The notes: generated by a model from the sequence alone, not told the origin. Shown: positions 7,391 through 16,246, numbered from the stretch's first letter. The stretch is DNA of 64,000 nucleotides from Caulobacter sp. (GCA_030678995.1 JAUXTQ010000038.1:124001-188000); one strand, 5' to 3'. Numbers and translations are program-made.

Positions 7391-9331
7391 TCAAGATGTG
7401 AGGCCGGCCGGATCAGGGGCGGGCAAGGGGATGAGAACCTCCACGACGGTCCCGGATCTTCCCCGGCGAATGTCCGCCCGACCCCCGGCGGTCAGGGCGC
7501 GATGGCGGATGTTGTCCAGGCCCCGCCCGGTGGGCCGCCTGGCCGCCAGCCCCCGGCCGTTGTCGTGGACGCTCAGGCGGGCGGCGGGGCCCTCCGCGTC
7601 GGCTATCCGTTCCAGCGCCACGGTAACCTGATCGGCCCCGGAGTGCTTGAGGGCGTTGGTCACGGCCTCCTGCAGGATGCGCATGAGCTGCAGCACCGCG
7701 CCGGGGCCCAGGCGCACGCCCTCGCCGGGCCCGGCGACCTTCCAGTCCAGCGCGATCCCGCCCGCGGCCAGCAGGCTCTCCAGCTTGGGCCGCACGGTCG
7801 CCAGGGCAACGTCCAGGTCCTCGTCGGCGTTGTCCAGCGAATGGATCATCAGCCGCAGGTCCTCGAGCGCCTCGCGCAGCCGGGACGCCAGAGCCTCGGG
7901 CCGGGTCGCCTTGTTCTCGAGCCCCGCCAGCAACGAGACCAGGTGGCCGCCGACGCCATCATGCATGTCGCGCATGATGCGCTCGCGCTCGCTGACCAGA
8001 TCCTGCTCGCGCTCCACCGCCCGCAACCGGTCGTAGGACAGGCGAAGTTGGCCCTCGCGCTCGGCGACCCGCGACTCCAGCTCCACGTTCAAGGTCTCGG
8101 CGGTCTGCAGGGCCCTGGCGAAACGGGTCAGCAGGATCGAGACGAAGGCGACAATGGTCACCGGCGCGGCATAGGCCAGGACCAAGGTTTCCTCGCCCGG
8201 CCACCAGCCGCCCAGCACCAGCACGTCATGGGCGGCGAGGACCAGGATCATGGCGCCGCCGGCGCCCAGCCAGGCGGTCTCCATGTCGGGCCAGCGGCGC
8301 GCGGTGCGGCGCAGCGCGCCCAGGGGCGCCAGGCTCAGGGCCAGGCAGAGGCCGGGCCAGACATAGTCTGCCACCGGAAAGTACAGGGGCGTCGCCGCCA
8401 GCACCGCCAGCAGCACGGTGGCGGTCAGGCCGCCAACACGTAGTCCGCGTTCCAGCGGCGGGTCCGGCCGGCCCAGGTAGCTGAGCGTGAACCCGGTCAC
8501 CGACAGGGCCAGCCACAGCAGCGAGGTCAGCCGCACCCACTCCCACAGGCGGGTCGGAAGCGGCGGGTTGTCGATCACATAGGTCAGGGTGTGCGCCGCC
8601 CAAAGCACCATGGCGATGACGAAGTGGATGTAGACCGCGTCGCTGCGCCGCCGCCGCCACAGCAGGAAGAACAACAGCCCGCTCAGGAGCATGCTGAAGG
8701 CGATCAGCCGGGGCGCGGTGACGCGGGCCAGCCAGGCCCGGCGGTAGACCGGTTCCAGGTCCGAGAGGTAGCCGACCGCCGCCGCTCCCATGGCCAGCCT
8801 GCCGGCGTCGTCGGTCCTTATCCGCACGAGCAACTCGCTTCGGCCGGGCATAAGCGGCCCGCTGCCGGCCTCCAGCAGGGCCGCCTCGGTGATGACGTAG
8901 AGGGAGGGCTGGTCCCAGAACCTCGGGGCCCGCTGCGGCGTCTCGCCCAGCGCGTTCAGGCGCACGCCGTTGACCAGCACCGTGGGCGGCGCGCTGGATG
9001 ATCGGAGATAGACGGCAAGCGGCTGGCTGGAGACGTCGGCCAGGCTGAAGCTGAGACGATACCAGACCTCCTCGCCGGACAGGTCCGGGCGTCGCTCCAG
9101 ATCCGGCAACGCCCGGGATGTCCAGCCCGACGCCGCCCCGGCGAGCGCGCGCTCTGCGCGCCGCAGGTCGAACACCCGGTCGGGCATGGTTTCGTGGGTC
9201 GCCCAGTAGACGAAGGCGACATGAATGAGGGCCACGAGCACGACGGCCGCGACGCGCGCCGCGGGGGTCAACAGCGCGCGGGCCGCCGCCATCCAGGGGC
9301 CGCCAGGACGCATGGACGGCAGGTCGTTCAT
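7391..9331 (-). CDS. membrane sensor histidine kinase (7TM sensor, HisKA_3)
   Basis: This 646-aa kinase has an N-terminal transmembrane helix (about residues 25-45) and an extracytoplasmic, galactose-binding-like sensor region (about 60-205, with LPDLERRPDLSGEEVWYRLSF). Seven hydrophobic segments follow (about 210-420), then a coiled coil (AETLNVELESRVAEREGQL) and a kinase core. The core has the NarX/DesK-type H-box RDMHDGVGGHL, an N-box with EAVTNALKHSGA, and G-boxes DNGRGL and GRGLDNIRHRA. This is the 7TMR-DISM layout. It should phosphorylate the NarL-type regulator at 5989-6639. The start at 9331 is preceded by a GGGGGTGAG ribosome-binding site. Confidence 0.88.
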   Translation of the reverse strand: MNDLPSMRPGGPWMAAARALLTPAARVAAVVLVALIHVAFVYWATHETMPDRVFDLRRAERALAGAASGWTSRALPDLERRPDLSGEEVWYRLSFSLADVSSQPLAVYLRSSSAPPTVLVNGVRLNALGETPQRAPRFWDQPSLYVITEAALLEAGSGPLMPGRSELLVRIRTDDAGRLAMGAAAVGYLSDLEPVYRRAWLARVTAPRLIAFSMLLSGLLFFLLWRRRRSDAVYIHFVIAMVLWAAHTLTYVIDNPPLPTRLWEWVRLTSLLWLALSVTGFTLSYLGRPDPPLERGLRVGGLTATVLLAVLAATPLYFPVADYVWPGLCLALSLAPLGALRRTARRWPDMETAWLGAGGAMILVLAAHDVLVLGGWWPGEETLVLAYAAPVTIVAFVSILLTRFARALQTAETLNVELESRVAEREGQLRLSYDRLRAVEREQDLVSERERIMRDMHDGVGGHLVSLLAGLENKATRPEALASRLREALEDLRLMIHSLDNADEDLDVALATVRPKLESLLAAGGIALDWKVAGPGEGVRLGPGAVLQLMRILQEAVTNALKHSGADQVTVALERIADAEGPAARLSVHDNGRGLAARRPTGRGLDNIRHRALTAGGRADIRRGRSGTVVEVLIPLPAPDPAGLTS

Positions 9332-9473
9332 CGTCTCGCTCACCCCCGCGCAGGGCGGGAAGCATAACCGTGGCGGTCGGTTTGCGCCAAACCGGGACGC
9401 GGCCGCGCCGGCTTCTCCTTGCGCGCTGCGGGCCAATGGCTAGGCTCGATCCAGCACGTGGGGGAACCAGACC

Positions 9474-10061
9474 ATGCGCCAACGAACCCAATGGGCGGCT
9501 GTCGCGGCCGCGTTCGCCGGATTGACCGCCTGTGACCAGGGCTCGGCGGATGCCCGTTTCCTCGAACAGGTCTCGGCCGCCGCCGTCGCTTCGGCGCCCG
9601 ATCCCGCCGCCGCGCGAACACTCGTCGTCCTGGGCAGCGCCCGAAAGGGCAAGGCCTGCGGCTGGATGGACACCGGCGGCGGACGGGGGGTGGCGCCCTT
9701 CGCCGCCACCGAACGGAAGGGAGGGCCGTTCCACATCCGCATGCCCGATGTGACCGCGGTTGATCCCGAAGGGCAGGTGCGCCGGGCCTATGAAACCCAG
9801 TTCGTCATGGTCATCTGCGATGACCATGGCTGGCTGGCCCCGACCCCGGACGGGGTGGTCAGGCGCCCGCAGGTCGATGCGGCGCTGAAGCGCCTGGTCC
9901 AGACGCCAGGCAAGGGGTGGGTGGTGATCCCGGCTATCGGAACGCCCGGCTACGTCGGCGTGGCCAAGGCGTCGTCCGGCGGCGTGCGGCTGAGCCCCGT
10001 CCTGGCCAGCGAGGCCGAGGTCCAGGCCTGGATCGACGGGCCAGGCGCCGAGGCGCGATAG
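9474..10061 (+). CDS. putative lipoprotein
   Basis: This 195-aa protein has a lipoprotein signal: hydrophobic residues 7-16 and lipobox L-T-A-C with Cys20. The mature part holds three more cysteines in possible disulfide contexts (GKACGWMD, VMVICDDHGW) and a C-terminal domain VDAALKRLVQTPGKGW. I do not recognise a family. It is transcribed divergently from the kinase at 7391-9331, with 142 bp between the starts, and is the last native gene before the IS6 debris and the RiPP island. Confidence 0.6.
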   Translation: MRQRTQWAAVAAAFAGLTACDQGSADARFLEQVSAAAVASAPDPAAARTLVVLGSARKGKACGWMDTGGGRGVAPFAATERKGGPFHIRMPDVTAVDPEGQVRRAYETQFVMVICDDHGWLAPTPDGVVRRPQVDAALKRLVQTPGKGWVVIPAIGTPGYVGVAKASSGGVRLSPVLASEAEVQAWIDGPGAEAR

Positions 10062-10136
10062 GGTGAGTCACCGCATTGGTCGCTACCCCGCTTCGCCAAG
10101 GGGGCGCCGACACGGGTGGCAGAGAGGTCAGACTAG

Positions 10137-10206
10137 CGCCAACCCTTCTCCGCTCCCGGCCCCTCAAGCAAACCGCACCGGCGGTTCGTACTGACTGATG
10201 GCGGTG
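10137..10206 (+). repeat. second copy of the 70-bp IS-scar repeat
   Basis: This segment matches 4138-4207 with a single mismatch. It starts with an IS6 left-end-like stretch (CGCCAACCCTTCTCCGC) and runs directly into the real left end of IS6 copy 1 at 10203. Finding it 6 kb apart at two IS6 scars suggests that both loci received the same element context. Confidence 0.7.
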
Positions 10207-11015
10207 CTGTCAGTCTAACGCGCACTCGTCTCCACTTTTGACCCCCCAGGTCGTTGTGGAGAAGGGATTGGATGGGCGTTTCGTTCAAGCGGCATCGGTT
10301 TCCTGCCGACGTCATCCGACATGCAGTGTGGCTGTAATTCAGGTTCACCCTGAGCCTTCGCGACGTCGAGGCAATGCTGGCCGAGCGCGGGATTGACGTC
10401 AGCTACGAGACCATCAGGTGCTGGACCAAGAAGTTCGGGCCACAGTTCGCCAGGCGGCTGAAGAAGCTACGACCGGCGTCGTCGCTGCGTTGGCATCTGG
10501 ACGAGATGGTCTGCGCCATCGGTGGCCGCCGGATGTACCTCTGGCGCGCCGTCGACGATGAAGGCGAGGTCCTGGACCTTGTAATGCAACGGAAACGCGA
10601 CACCGATGCGGCCCTCACGCTGATCAAACGGCTGCTGCGAAATCAACGTACAAAGCCTACGGCTATCGTGACCGATGGCCTTGCGTCCTATCCCGCAGCC
10701 TTGGCGCAACTCGATCTGCTCGACGTCCATCGACCCGGCCGATTGAGGGAGAACAATCGCGCCGAGAACAGCCACCTGCCGATCCGACGACGGGAGCGCA
10801 AGCAGCAAGGCTTCAAGTCGCAGGCGTCGGCGCAGCGGTTTCTGACAACGCACGCCGCTGTCTACAACACCTTTTACACCGCCCGCCATTTGACCCGCCG
10901 GCCAACACTGAAGGTGCTCCGCGCCGAAGCATTTGAGGCGTGGTCACAAGCGACGTGTGCCTAGAATTCAGCGGGGTTGGGTCTGTCGCGGCCCCGGCCA
11001 GTCAACCTGACAGCG
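10203..11015 (+). mobile_element. IS6-family element, copy 1 (inactivated)
   Basis: The left end begins GGTGCTGTCAGTCTAACG at 10203, the same as copies 2 and 3. The right end is estimated at the CCTGACAG stretch near 11013, matching the inverted right ends at 17062 and 22485. The transposase inside carries a nonsense codon. I see no matching target duplication. The right end abuts the stop codon of the B2-like gene at 11016, so this element forms the left border of RiPP cassette A. Confidence 0.75.
10272..10964 (+). pseudogene. IS6 transposase with in-frame stop
   Basis: The frame starts at the ATG at 10272 (MGVSFKRHRFPADVIRHAVW) and hits TAA at 10335-10337, where copies 2 and 3 encode Tyr in the run V-W-L-Y-F-R-F-T. 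After the stop the same frame stays open to 10964 and keeps the DDE catalytic pattern: HLDE, VTDGLASYP and NRAENSHLP. A truncated product from the internal start at 10374 would lack the helix-turn-helix start but keep the catalytic core. I treat it as non-functional alone. It is clearly more diverged from copies 2 and 3 than those two are from each other. Confidence 0.8.
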
Positions 11016-11540
11016 CTAACTGGCCGGCCTGGCCGAAAGGCCGGGGCCGATGTAGCAAGCAAGGGTCCGGAACTTCCGGAAGCTGGTCCTGCCGCCGCTG
11101 ACCGCCACCTCACCGCTCATCACCCAGGCGTGAGCCTTCAGATCCCGGGCGCCGTCGCCCTGTTCACCGGTCAGGGCGACCCCGAAATAGAGGGCATATG
11201 GCAGCCGGTAGATGCGGCAGAGCAGGATCGCCACCAGGGCCTGTGGAAAACAGTCCGATCGAAAGGGCGCGTTTCCGCCAACTGTGGTGATGATCTGGCG
11301 GATCAGAAGGGCGCGTTCGCTCCGCCGCCGGCCGGCCGACTGTTCGACGGCTCCTGCGCCGACATCCTGTCCAAATCCCTGCGCCAGCCGCCGAAACGGC
11401 ACACAGCGAATCGCCAGGGAGGCCATCGCCATCGCCATCGTCGCCGGAGGCAACCACAGCCAGACAAACAGAGGCAGCCGCAGGGCGGTGGCGAGTTTTC
11501 GCTGGGTGGCGGAAAGTCCCGCCGGACCTTGGGCCGTCAT
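11016..11540 (-). CDS. lasso-type B2 leader peptidase (transglutaminase-like), cassette A
   Basis: This 174-aa protein has the features of B2-type transglutaminase-like peptidases, which remove leader peptides in lasso peptide pathways. Near the N-terminus is a hydrophobic helix (PLFVWLWLPPATMAMAMA). The core has catalytic Cys97 in SDCFPQALVAILLCR, then YALYFGV and catalytic His137 in KAHAWVMSGEV. The ATG at 11540 is preceded by GGAGG with an 8-base spacer. The stop lies exactly at the right end of IS6 copy 1, so the last few residues may have been reshaped by that insertion. It follows the precursor gene at 11572-11727 by 31 bp on the same strand. A second B2 lies at 25266-25709. Confidence 0.87.
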   Translation of the reverse strand: MTAQGPAGLSATQRKLATALRLPLFVWLWLPPATMAMAMASLAIRCVPFRRLAQGFGQDVGAGAVEQSAGRRRSERALLIRQIITTVGGNAPFRSDCFPQALVAILLCRIYRLPYALYFGVALTGEQGDGARDLKAHAWVMSGEVAVSGGRTSFRKFRTLACYIGPGLSARPAS

Positions 11541-11571
11541 CCGGAGCACCTCCGCGGCCGGCCCTGCAGGA

Positions 11572-11727
11572 TCAGCTATGGAAGACGGACACGTCCGATG
11601 CACCGCCGATCGATCCGCCCTCGACCTGGCTGTTGAAGTCCTCAATGACCGGCTTCACCCAGACGGCCTTTTCAACGGCTTCAGCGTCCTGGGCGATCAT
11701 GCTGGGGGCGTGCGACGGCTCGGTCAC
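11572..11727 (-). CDS. RiPP precursor peptide A1
   Basis: This is a 51-codon gene read directly from the minus strand. GTG is the start, with AAAGGA 7 bases upstream; an ATG at 11700 is a weaker alternative. The leader contains W23 in AVWVKPVIEDFNS, matching the W-x-x-P-x-[IF] leader motif of the other two precursors here. This resembles the Y-x-x-P motif that B1 proteins bind in lasso leaders. The C-terminal 15 residues are Gly/Ser rich with Asp45 and end F-H-S. Gly37 to Asp45 would give a 9-residue ring and Gly38 to Asp45 an 8-residue ring, but the usual Thr at -2 is missing. It lies between the B1-like and B2-like genes. The terminal Ser fits a PadeK-like kinase target. Confidence 0.75.
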   Translation of the reverse strand: MTEPSHAPSMIAQDAEAVEKAVWVKPVIEDFNSQVEGGSIGGASDVSVFHS

Positions 11728-11824
11728 GGACGTGTCCTTTGACGAAATCTACTGACCAGTACTTGCTTGATGAACGCTGTCGGGTCAAGCTGCCCGCGGC
11801 CAAGCAGTCGTCCCGTACGACAAA

Positions 11825-11848
11825 GCGCCGGCCTCCAGGACCCGGCGC
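11825..11848 (-). terminator. hairpin after the B1-like gene
   Basis: On the minus strand, 4 bp after the stop of the B1-like gene, arms GCGCCGG and CCGGCGC pair perfectly around a 10-base loop. The tail TTTGTC is only weakly T-rich. It may attenuate read-through from B1 into the precursor gene, which would then need its own promoter in the 125-bp gap. Confidence 0.5.
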
Positions 11849-11852
11849 GCCC

Positions 11853-12143
11853 TCAATCCTGGATGCTCACCAGATCGCGGTCAGCCAGCGATGCTACGAA
11901 TTCCTCGACGTCGTCCCGACATTGGCCGAGCCCGACATCGTATCGGGCGGCGAGCCCAGCAACCAGCTGCCCGAGGGTCCGGGGCGAATCGAGCTGCTCC
12001 CAGATGACGGCGCTGGTGGCCGCGACCACATGGAACCGACCGGTGTCGGCGGACATGATGACGGTTTCGTTGTCAATGACCGCCGAGACGTTGCCCCCGA
12101 CCCGGGTGACAATCGCGCTGTCTGAAAGAGGTCGCTTCAGAAT
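11853..12143 (-). CDS. PqqD-like leader-binding protein (B1), cassette A
   Basis: This is a PqqD-type RRE protein of about 96 aa, which in lasso pathways binds the precursor leader and hands it to the peptidase. The frame reads GIILKRPLSDSAIVTRVGG, then AVIDNETVIMSADTGRFHVV and a helical C-terminus (SAVIWEQLDSPRTLGQLVAG). The first ATG in frame (12056) would remove the N-terminal beta hairpin, and no ATG, GTG or TTG occurs upstream before a stop. An AGGGA precedes ATC/ATT/CTG codons at 12146-12138, so I propose a non-canonical start near ATT at 12143. If ATG is used, the product is 67 aa and probably defective. It is divergent from the cyclase gene at 12347. Confidence 0.65.
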   Translation of the reverse strand: MLKRPLSDSAIVTRVGGNVSAVIDNETVIMSADTGRFHVVAATSAVIWEQLDSPRTLGQLVAGLAARYDVGLGQCRDDVEEFVASLADRDLVSIQD

Positions 12144-12346
12144 GATGCCTGTCCCTGTTTGTCGAGCGCGATGCCTGATCGCGCGTCTTTACCTATGCCG
12201 TCTCGAAAGCCACGCCGCAACCACGGGCGCGGCCCTGGATCAACCTTCGGCGTCGGGTCAAGCAGTTTTGGGGTAGCGGCAGAGCGATGCCCGCCTGTAG
12301 TTGGGGGCGCTCGCACGCCTCCTTCGCCCCGTCGGGAGATCACTCT

Positions 12347-14260
12347 ATGCTTTGCGGTACCGTGTGCCTTTCGGGGTTTGAAGGCGATGAGACCAGCGGC
12401 GTGGAGCGGGGTCTTAATGGAATGGCGCCGGGCCGAAACTGGAAGCGGGCCGTCCGCTCGATCGGCCCGGCGAGTTTCGGCGCCCTTCTGCCCAGGGGCG
12501 ATTGTCCCGGCGGTTCGGACTTGCTGGTGCGGGACGGTCTGATGATCGTCTGTGATTCCGACCTGCACGATCTCGACGCTCTTCGCTTTGCTCTTGGAAG
12601 CGATGCCCCGGCGAGCGTCGACGCGCCCGACGCGGAATGGCTGCTCCGCGCCTATCGGACCTGGGGTGAGGATTGCCCGCGCCGCCTGCTTGGTGAGTTT
12701 GCTTTCGCCATCTGGGATTCGAAGAAGCGTCGCCTGTTTTGCGCGACCGATCCGATGCGCCGGCGGGTCCTGTATCGCCACATCAAGGGTGACCGGCTGA
12801 CGTTCGCCTCATCACCCCACGCCTTGCTGGCGTTTCCGGGGGTCGACAGGTCACTGAACGAACTGGCGATGGCCGAATTTCTGGCCGCAAGCGTCTATTC
12901 GATCGATCAGGGCACGACCACCTTCTATCTGGGTATCGATCAACTGCCCGGCGCGACCTGCCTCAGTTTCGACGGGGACGGCCTCCGCCTGAGCGAATAC
13001 TGGTCGCCTGAATCGGTTCCGGAAACGAGGCTCGATGATCACGCCTGCGTCGCCGAATACCGCCGACGTCTGATTCAAGCGGTCGATCGCCACATGGCGT
13101 CCGGGCGACGCTTTGGAGTGATGCTGAGCGGCGGCTTCGACTCGACGGCGGTGGCCTGCATCGCCGCACGGCGTCTCGCCAGCCAGGGACGGCGGCTGAT
13201 CGGGATCACTGCGGCCCTGCCGGAGGATCAGGCTGATGTCGCGCACGATTCCCGCCGCCATGCCGAGACCGTCGCCCGGTTTCTGCCCAACATGGACCTG
13301 CACGTCATCACGCTCGGCGAAGAGGATGTGGTGGCGCGGCCGGAAGGGGAGTTCAATGTCCTGCATCGCCCTTCGGGAGGGTTCGAGCGCCGGTTCGCCT
13401 CGGTCGCGGCCCATGCCGCCAAACTGGGGGTTGATGTCTTGCTGACCGGGTTCGGTGGCGACCAGTCGGCCACCGCGCGCGGCGCGGGGTATTGTTCGGA
13501 CATGTTGCGGCGTGGCCAATGGCGAAGCCTGATCGTGGAATGCATCGCCCGCGGAAAGGAGCAGAAGTGCTCCCCTTGGCGGGTGTTGGTGAACCAAGGC
13601 GTCATCCCGCTGATCCCCGAGCCCCTCTGGCGGCGCTACAAGGCCTTTCGGTTGGGACGGTCGCTGCCTCTCGCGCTCGGAACCTGCCGGGCCGACTACG
13701 CGGTCGAGGCGGGCGCGATGGAGCGGCTTGAGCAAGCGCCGCTCGCCAGCTGGCGGCCGCAGCCGACAATCCGGGGCCAGTCGCGATACGGCCTGCGCTA
13801 TATCATGCGGAGCGGAAGCATAACGCCGATGGACCGGCTGTCGCTGGCCGGGGGCGTGCGGCTGCGGCACCCGATGTTCGACAGGGACCTGATCGAGTTT
13901 GGCCTGTCCCTTCCTCCCGAGCAACATGTTCGCAACGGCCGGCGGCGTCACATCATGCGCCAGGCCGGCATCGGCTTGCTCCCCCCCCAAACCCTATCCC
14001 GGGCCGATGGCAGCGACTCGGTCATGCCTGACTTTCTGGAGCGGATGACCTCCGCGGGGCCGGCGATGATCAGGGAACTGGACGCCCTGGAACACAATCC
14101 CGCCGTGATCCGCAGGGTTGATTTCCCGAGGTTGCGGGCCCTGATCAGCAGCTACTCAGCCGCCCGGCCCTCGCGCAGCGCCCGACAGGACGCGCAATAT
14201 GCGCTACGCGCCTACAATGCGGCGCATTTCATCGCTTGGTTCGAGCGCCGGAACGCCTGA
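12347..14260 (+). CDS. asparagine synthetase-like RiPP cyclase (C), cassette A
   Basis: This 637-aa protein has a glutamine-amidotransferase-like N-terminal half (about residues 1-210, with LLRAYRTWGEDCPRRLLGEF) and an ATP-pyrophosphatase synthetase half with the PP-loop SGGFDS at residues 261-266. In lasso pathways this enzyme adenylates an Asp/Glu side chain and closes a macrolactam with the peptide N-terminus. I chose ATG 12347 (MLCGTVCLSG) over 12287 because it aligns with MCGI-type starts and has GGAG upstream. It is divergent from B1 with about 200 bp between, likely holding both promoters. It is followed 63 bp later by a kinase-like gene. The FDS variant of LDS and the overall divergence set it apart from the other two cyclases. 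Confidence 0.85.
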   Translation: MLCGTVCLSGFEGDETSGVERGLNGMAPGRNWKRAVRSIGPASFGALLPRGDCPGGSDLLVRDGLMIVCDSDLHDLDALRFALGSDAPASVDAPDAEWLLRAYRTWGEDCPRRLLGEFAFAIWDSKKRRLFCATDPMRRRVLYRHIKGDRLTFASSPHALLAFPGVDRSLNELAMAEFLAASVYSIDQGTTTFYLGIDQLPGATCLSFDGDGLRLSEYWSPESVPETRLDDHACVAEYRRRLIQAVDRHMASGRRFGVMLSGGFDSTAVACIAARRLASQGRRLIGITAALPEDQADVAHDSRRHAETVARFLPNMDLHVITLGEEDVVARPEGEFNVLHRPSGGFERRFASVAAHAAKLGVDVLLTGFGGDQSATARGAGYCSDMLRRGQWRSLIVECIARGKEQKCSPWRVLVNQGVIPLIPEPLWRRYKAFRLGRSLPLALGTCRADYAVEAGAMERLEQAPLASWRPQPTIRGQSRYGLRYIMRSGSITPMDRLSLAGGVRLRHPMFDRDLIEFGLSLPPEQHVRNGRRRHIMRQAGIGLLPPQTLSRADGSDSVMPDFLERMTSAGPAMIRELDALEHNPAVIRRVDFPRLRALISSYSAARPSRSARQDAQYALRAYNAAHFIAWFERRNA

Positions 14261-14323
14261 TATGGCGGCGGTCGCGGCGCGGATCGTTTGGTCCGGAATC
14301 TCCTAGAATATGAAGGCGTCTTG

Positions 14324-15247
14324 ATGTTCCACTACCGTGTCTCCGGGCTGACGGTCGCCAGCGAGCTGGCCCTGCCGGGACTGATCACATCCGGGGCCAG
14401 CGACCAGGCGCCGGATATTCACATCCGGCGCGGCGCTGTTCCGGAAGCGCTGGATGGCGTGACCCACTCAGGACCGAGCTGGCAGCTGGCGGGGAACCGC
14501 TTCCTGCTCAGAATTCCCGATGTCCTGCGAATGCTCCTGATCGACGGCCGTGAAATTCTGTTCGAGCCGGATTCTGGCGCCGCCGAAGGCGACGGGGCGA
14601 TCTTCCTGAGCGGATCGGGCATCGGCATCCTGATGCAGCAGCGCGGGCGGGTGGTGCTGCACGCCAGCGCCGTCAAGGTCAACGATTGCGCCGTCCTGTT
14701 CTGTGGGCCCTCCGGGGCGGGCAAGTCGACCCTGGCGGTCGCTCTTGGAAAGCTGGGCTATCCTTCTGTCGCCGATGATTTCTGCTGCCTGACCATGGAC
14801 GGCGCGGTTCCCTGGCTGGAGCCGGACGGCCGGCAACACAAGCTGTGGGGGCAGGCGATCGACGCGCTGGAGGTCGCTGATCGAAAGCGCGATCCGATCC
14901 GCTCGTCGCTCCAGAAGTATTTCGTCACCGCCCTGGACGCCGTCGAGGCCCCGATGCCGGTGGGCATGATCTACGAACTGCATGCCGCCACACCGGCCCA
15001 GCCGTCGGGCATCCAGCGGCCCAGGAGCATCGATGGCGCCCATCTTGTGCTTCGCAACGCCTACAGGCGCGCCCTGATCCATCATTTCGGCCAACGCCAG
15101 CTCTACTTCGACACCGCGGCGACCCTGATGGCCAGCGGACGGATACAGAAGTTCACCCGCGCGATGAATTTCGGAGATGTTCCCGCATCCCTGAGCGCGC
15201 TTGAAACGCATTGGCGCGCCAACGGACTGCTGGTGGGCGCCGCCTGA
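14324..15247 (+). CDS. HPr-kinase-like protein, cassette A
   Basis: This 307-aa protein resembles the C-terminal domain of HPr kinase/phosphorylase. It has LHAS at residues 112-115, Walker A GPSGAGKST at 128-136 and Asp-Asp at 151-152, then a long variable tail. Family members in lasso clusters (PadeK in paeninodin) phosphorylate the C-terminal Ser of the precursor. The start is ATG 14324 with GAAGG 7 bases upstream. Its stop codon overlaps the start of the sulfotransferase gene by one base. The N-terminal 110 residues (YRVSGLTVASELALPGL) match the two paralogues at 17584 and 24014 only loosely. The target here is probably precursor A1, by inference. Confidence 0.82.
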   Translation: MFHYRVSGLTVASELALPGLITSGASDQAPDIHIRRGAVPEALDGVTHSGPSWQLAGNRFLLRIPDVLRMLLIDGREILFEPDSGAAEGDGAIFLSGSGIGILMQQRGRVVLHASAVKVNDCAVLFCGPSGAGKSTLAVALGKLGYPSVADDFCCLTMDGAVPWLEPDGRQHKLWGQAIDALEVADRKRDPIRSSLQKYFVTALDAVEAPMPVGMIYELHAATPAQPSGIQRPRSIDGAHLVLRNAYRRALIHHFGQRQLYFDTAATLMASGRIQKFTRAMNFGDVPASLSALETHWRANGLLVGAA

Positions 15248-16125
15248 TGCGCAGCCTGTGGCTCGCATCCTATCCAAAATCAGGCAGCACCTGGTTTCGC
15301 ATCCTGTTGGCCAATCTGGGCCAGGATCGGCCGGTTGACATCAACCGCCTGCCCGGAGACGGGGGCATCGCCAGCGCCCGCACGTTCTTCGATGACCTGA
15401 TGCTGTTTCCATCGGGCCTGCTGACCCATGAGGAATGCGAACGACTGCGCCCTCTCGTCCATGAAGTGGTTGGACGCGGGCGCGGCTATGTCGACCCGGC
15501 CCTGACGCCGCCACCCCGGATCCGCGACACCCAATTCATCAAGACTCACGACGCCTGGCTGCAAACTCCTGATGGCGTGCCGCTTATGGGAGGTCGCCGG
15601 GCCGCCGACGGAGCGATCCTGATCGTTCGCGATCCCCGGGACGTGGCGGCGTCACTGGCCCATCACATGGGCGCCGATCTCGACACGGCCATTGATTTCC
15701 TGGCCGGCGAGACCTCGGCGTTGTGCGGCCGCAGGGATTTCCAGCCTCAGCAGTTGCGTCAGAGGCTGACGTCCTGGTCCGGCTTCAACGCCAGCTGGCT
15801 GGATCAGCAAGATCTGCCGGTGCTGGTGATACGCTACGAGGATATTCAACGCGATCCGGTCGAGGCGCTGATCGCTGCGCTCAACTTCGCAGGGCTTCCG
15901 GCCACACCGGCCGAGGCGGAACAGGCGGCCGGTTTCGCGACCTTCGAGACCCTGCGAGACCAGGAGCAGAAGCAGGGTTTCCGCGAAGCCGCACCGCGGG
16001 GGGCGCCGCGAGCCTTCTTCCGGCGGGGGGTTTCGGGAGGCTGGCGCGACGAACTGACTGCGGACCAGGTCGCGCGGATCGAGCAATCCCAGTTGGCGGG
16101 GATGCTGCGACACGGCTATCCGTGA
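15247..16125 (+). CDS. PAPS-dependent sulfotransferase, cassette A
   Basis: This 292-aa protein has the sulfotransferase signature. The 5'-phosphosulfate-binding loop SYPKSGSTWFRILLANL sits at residues 8-24, and the 3'-phosphate-binding segment IVRDPRDVAASLAHHMG at about 125. A later G-x-x-x-x-W-R-x-x pattern (GVSGGWRDELTADQ) is typical near the C-terminus. It would transfer sulfate from PAPS to a hydroxyl, possibly Ser, Thr or Tyr of the peptide product. It is directly coupled to the kinase gene (TGATG). A paralogue lies at 18519-19355. Sulfotransferases are uncommon in lasso-type clusters, which makes sulfated products likely but not shown. Confidence 0.87.
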   Translation: MRSLWLASYPKSGSTWFRILLANLGQDRPVDINRLPGDGGIASARTFFDDLMLFPSGLLTHEECERLRPLVHEVVGRGRGYVDPALTPPPRIRDTQFIKTHDAWLQTPDGVPLMGGRRAADGAILIVRDPRDVAASLAHHMGADLDTAIDFLAGETSALCGRRDFQPQQLRQRLTSWSGFNASWLDQQDLPVLVIRYEDIQRDPVEALIAALNFAGLPATPAEAEQAAGFATFETLRDQEQKQGFREAAPRGAPRAFFRRGVSGGWRDELTADQVARIEQSQLAGMLRHGYP

Positions 16126-16246
16126 CGTGACCCCCGTTTCTCATCCAGCCATAACCAGAGTCCTTTGGTGATCTGAGCCTTCGTTGAGGTGGGTTGCAAG
16201 AGGCGTCCGCGCGGAGCCCCCAGGCTGCGCAGCGCGGTCGCCGGTC

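Noticed and set aside
11572..11727. assigning A1 firmly as a classical lasso precursor
   Set aside because: No Thr at -2, and the ring start is ambiguous between Gly37 and Gly38; only the pathway type is supported.
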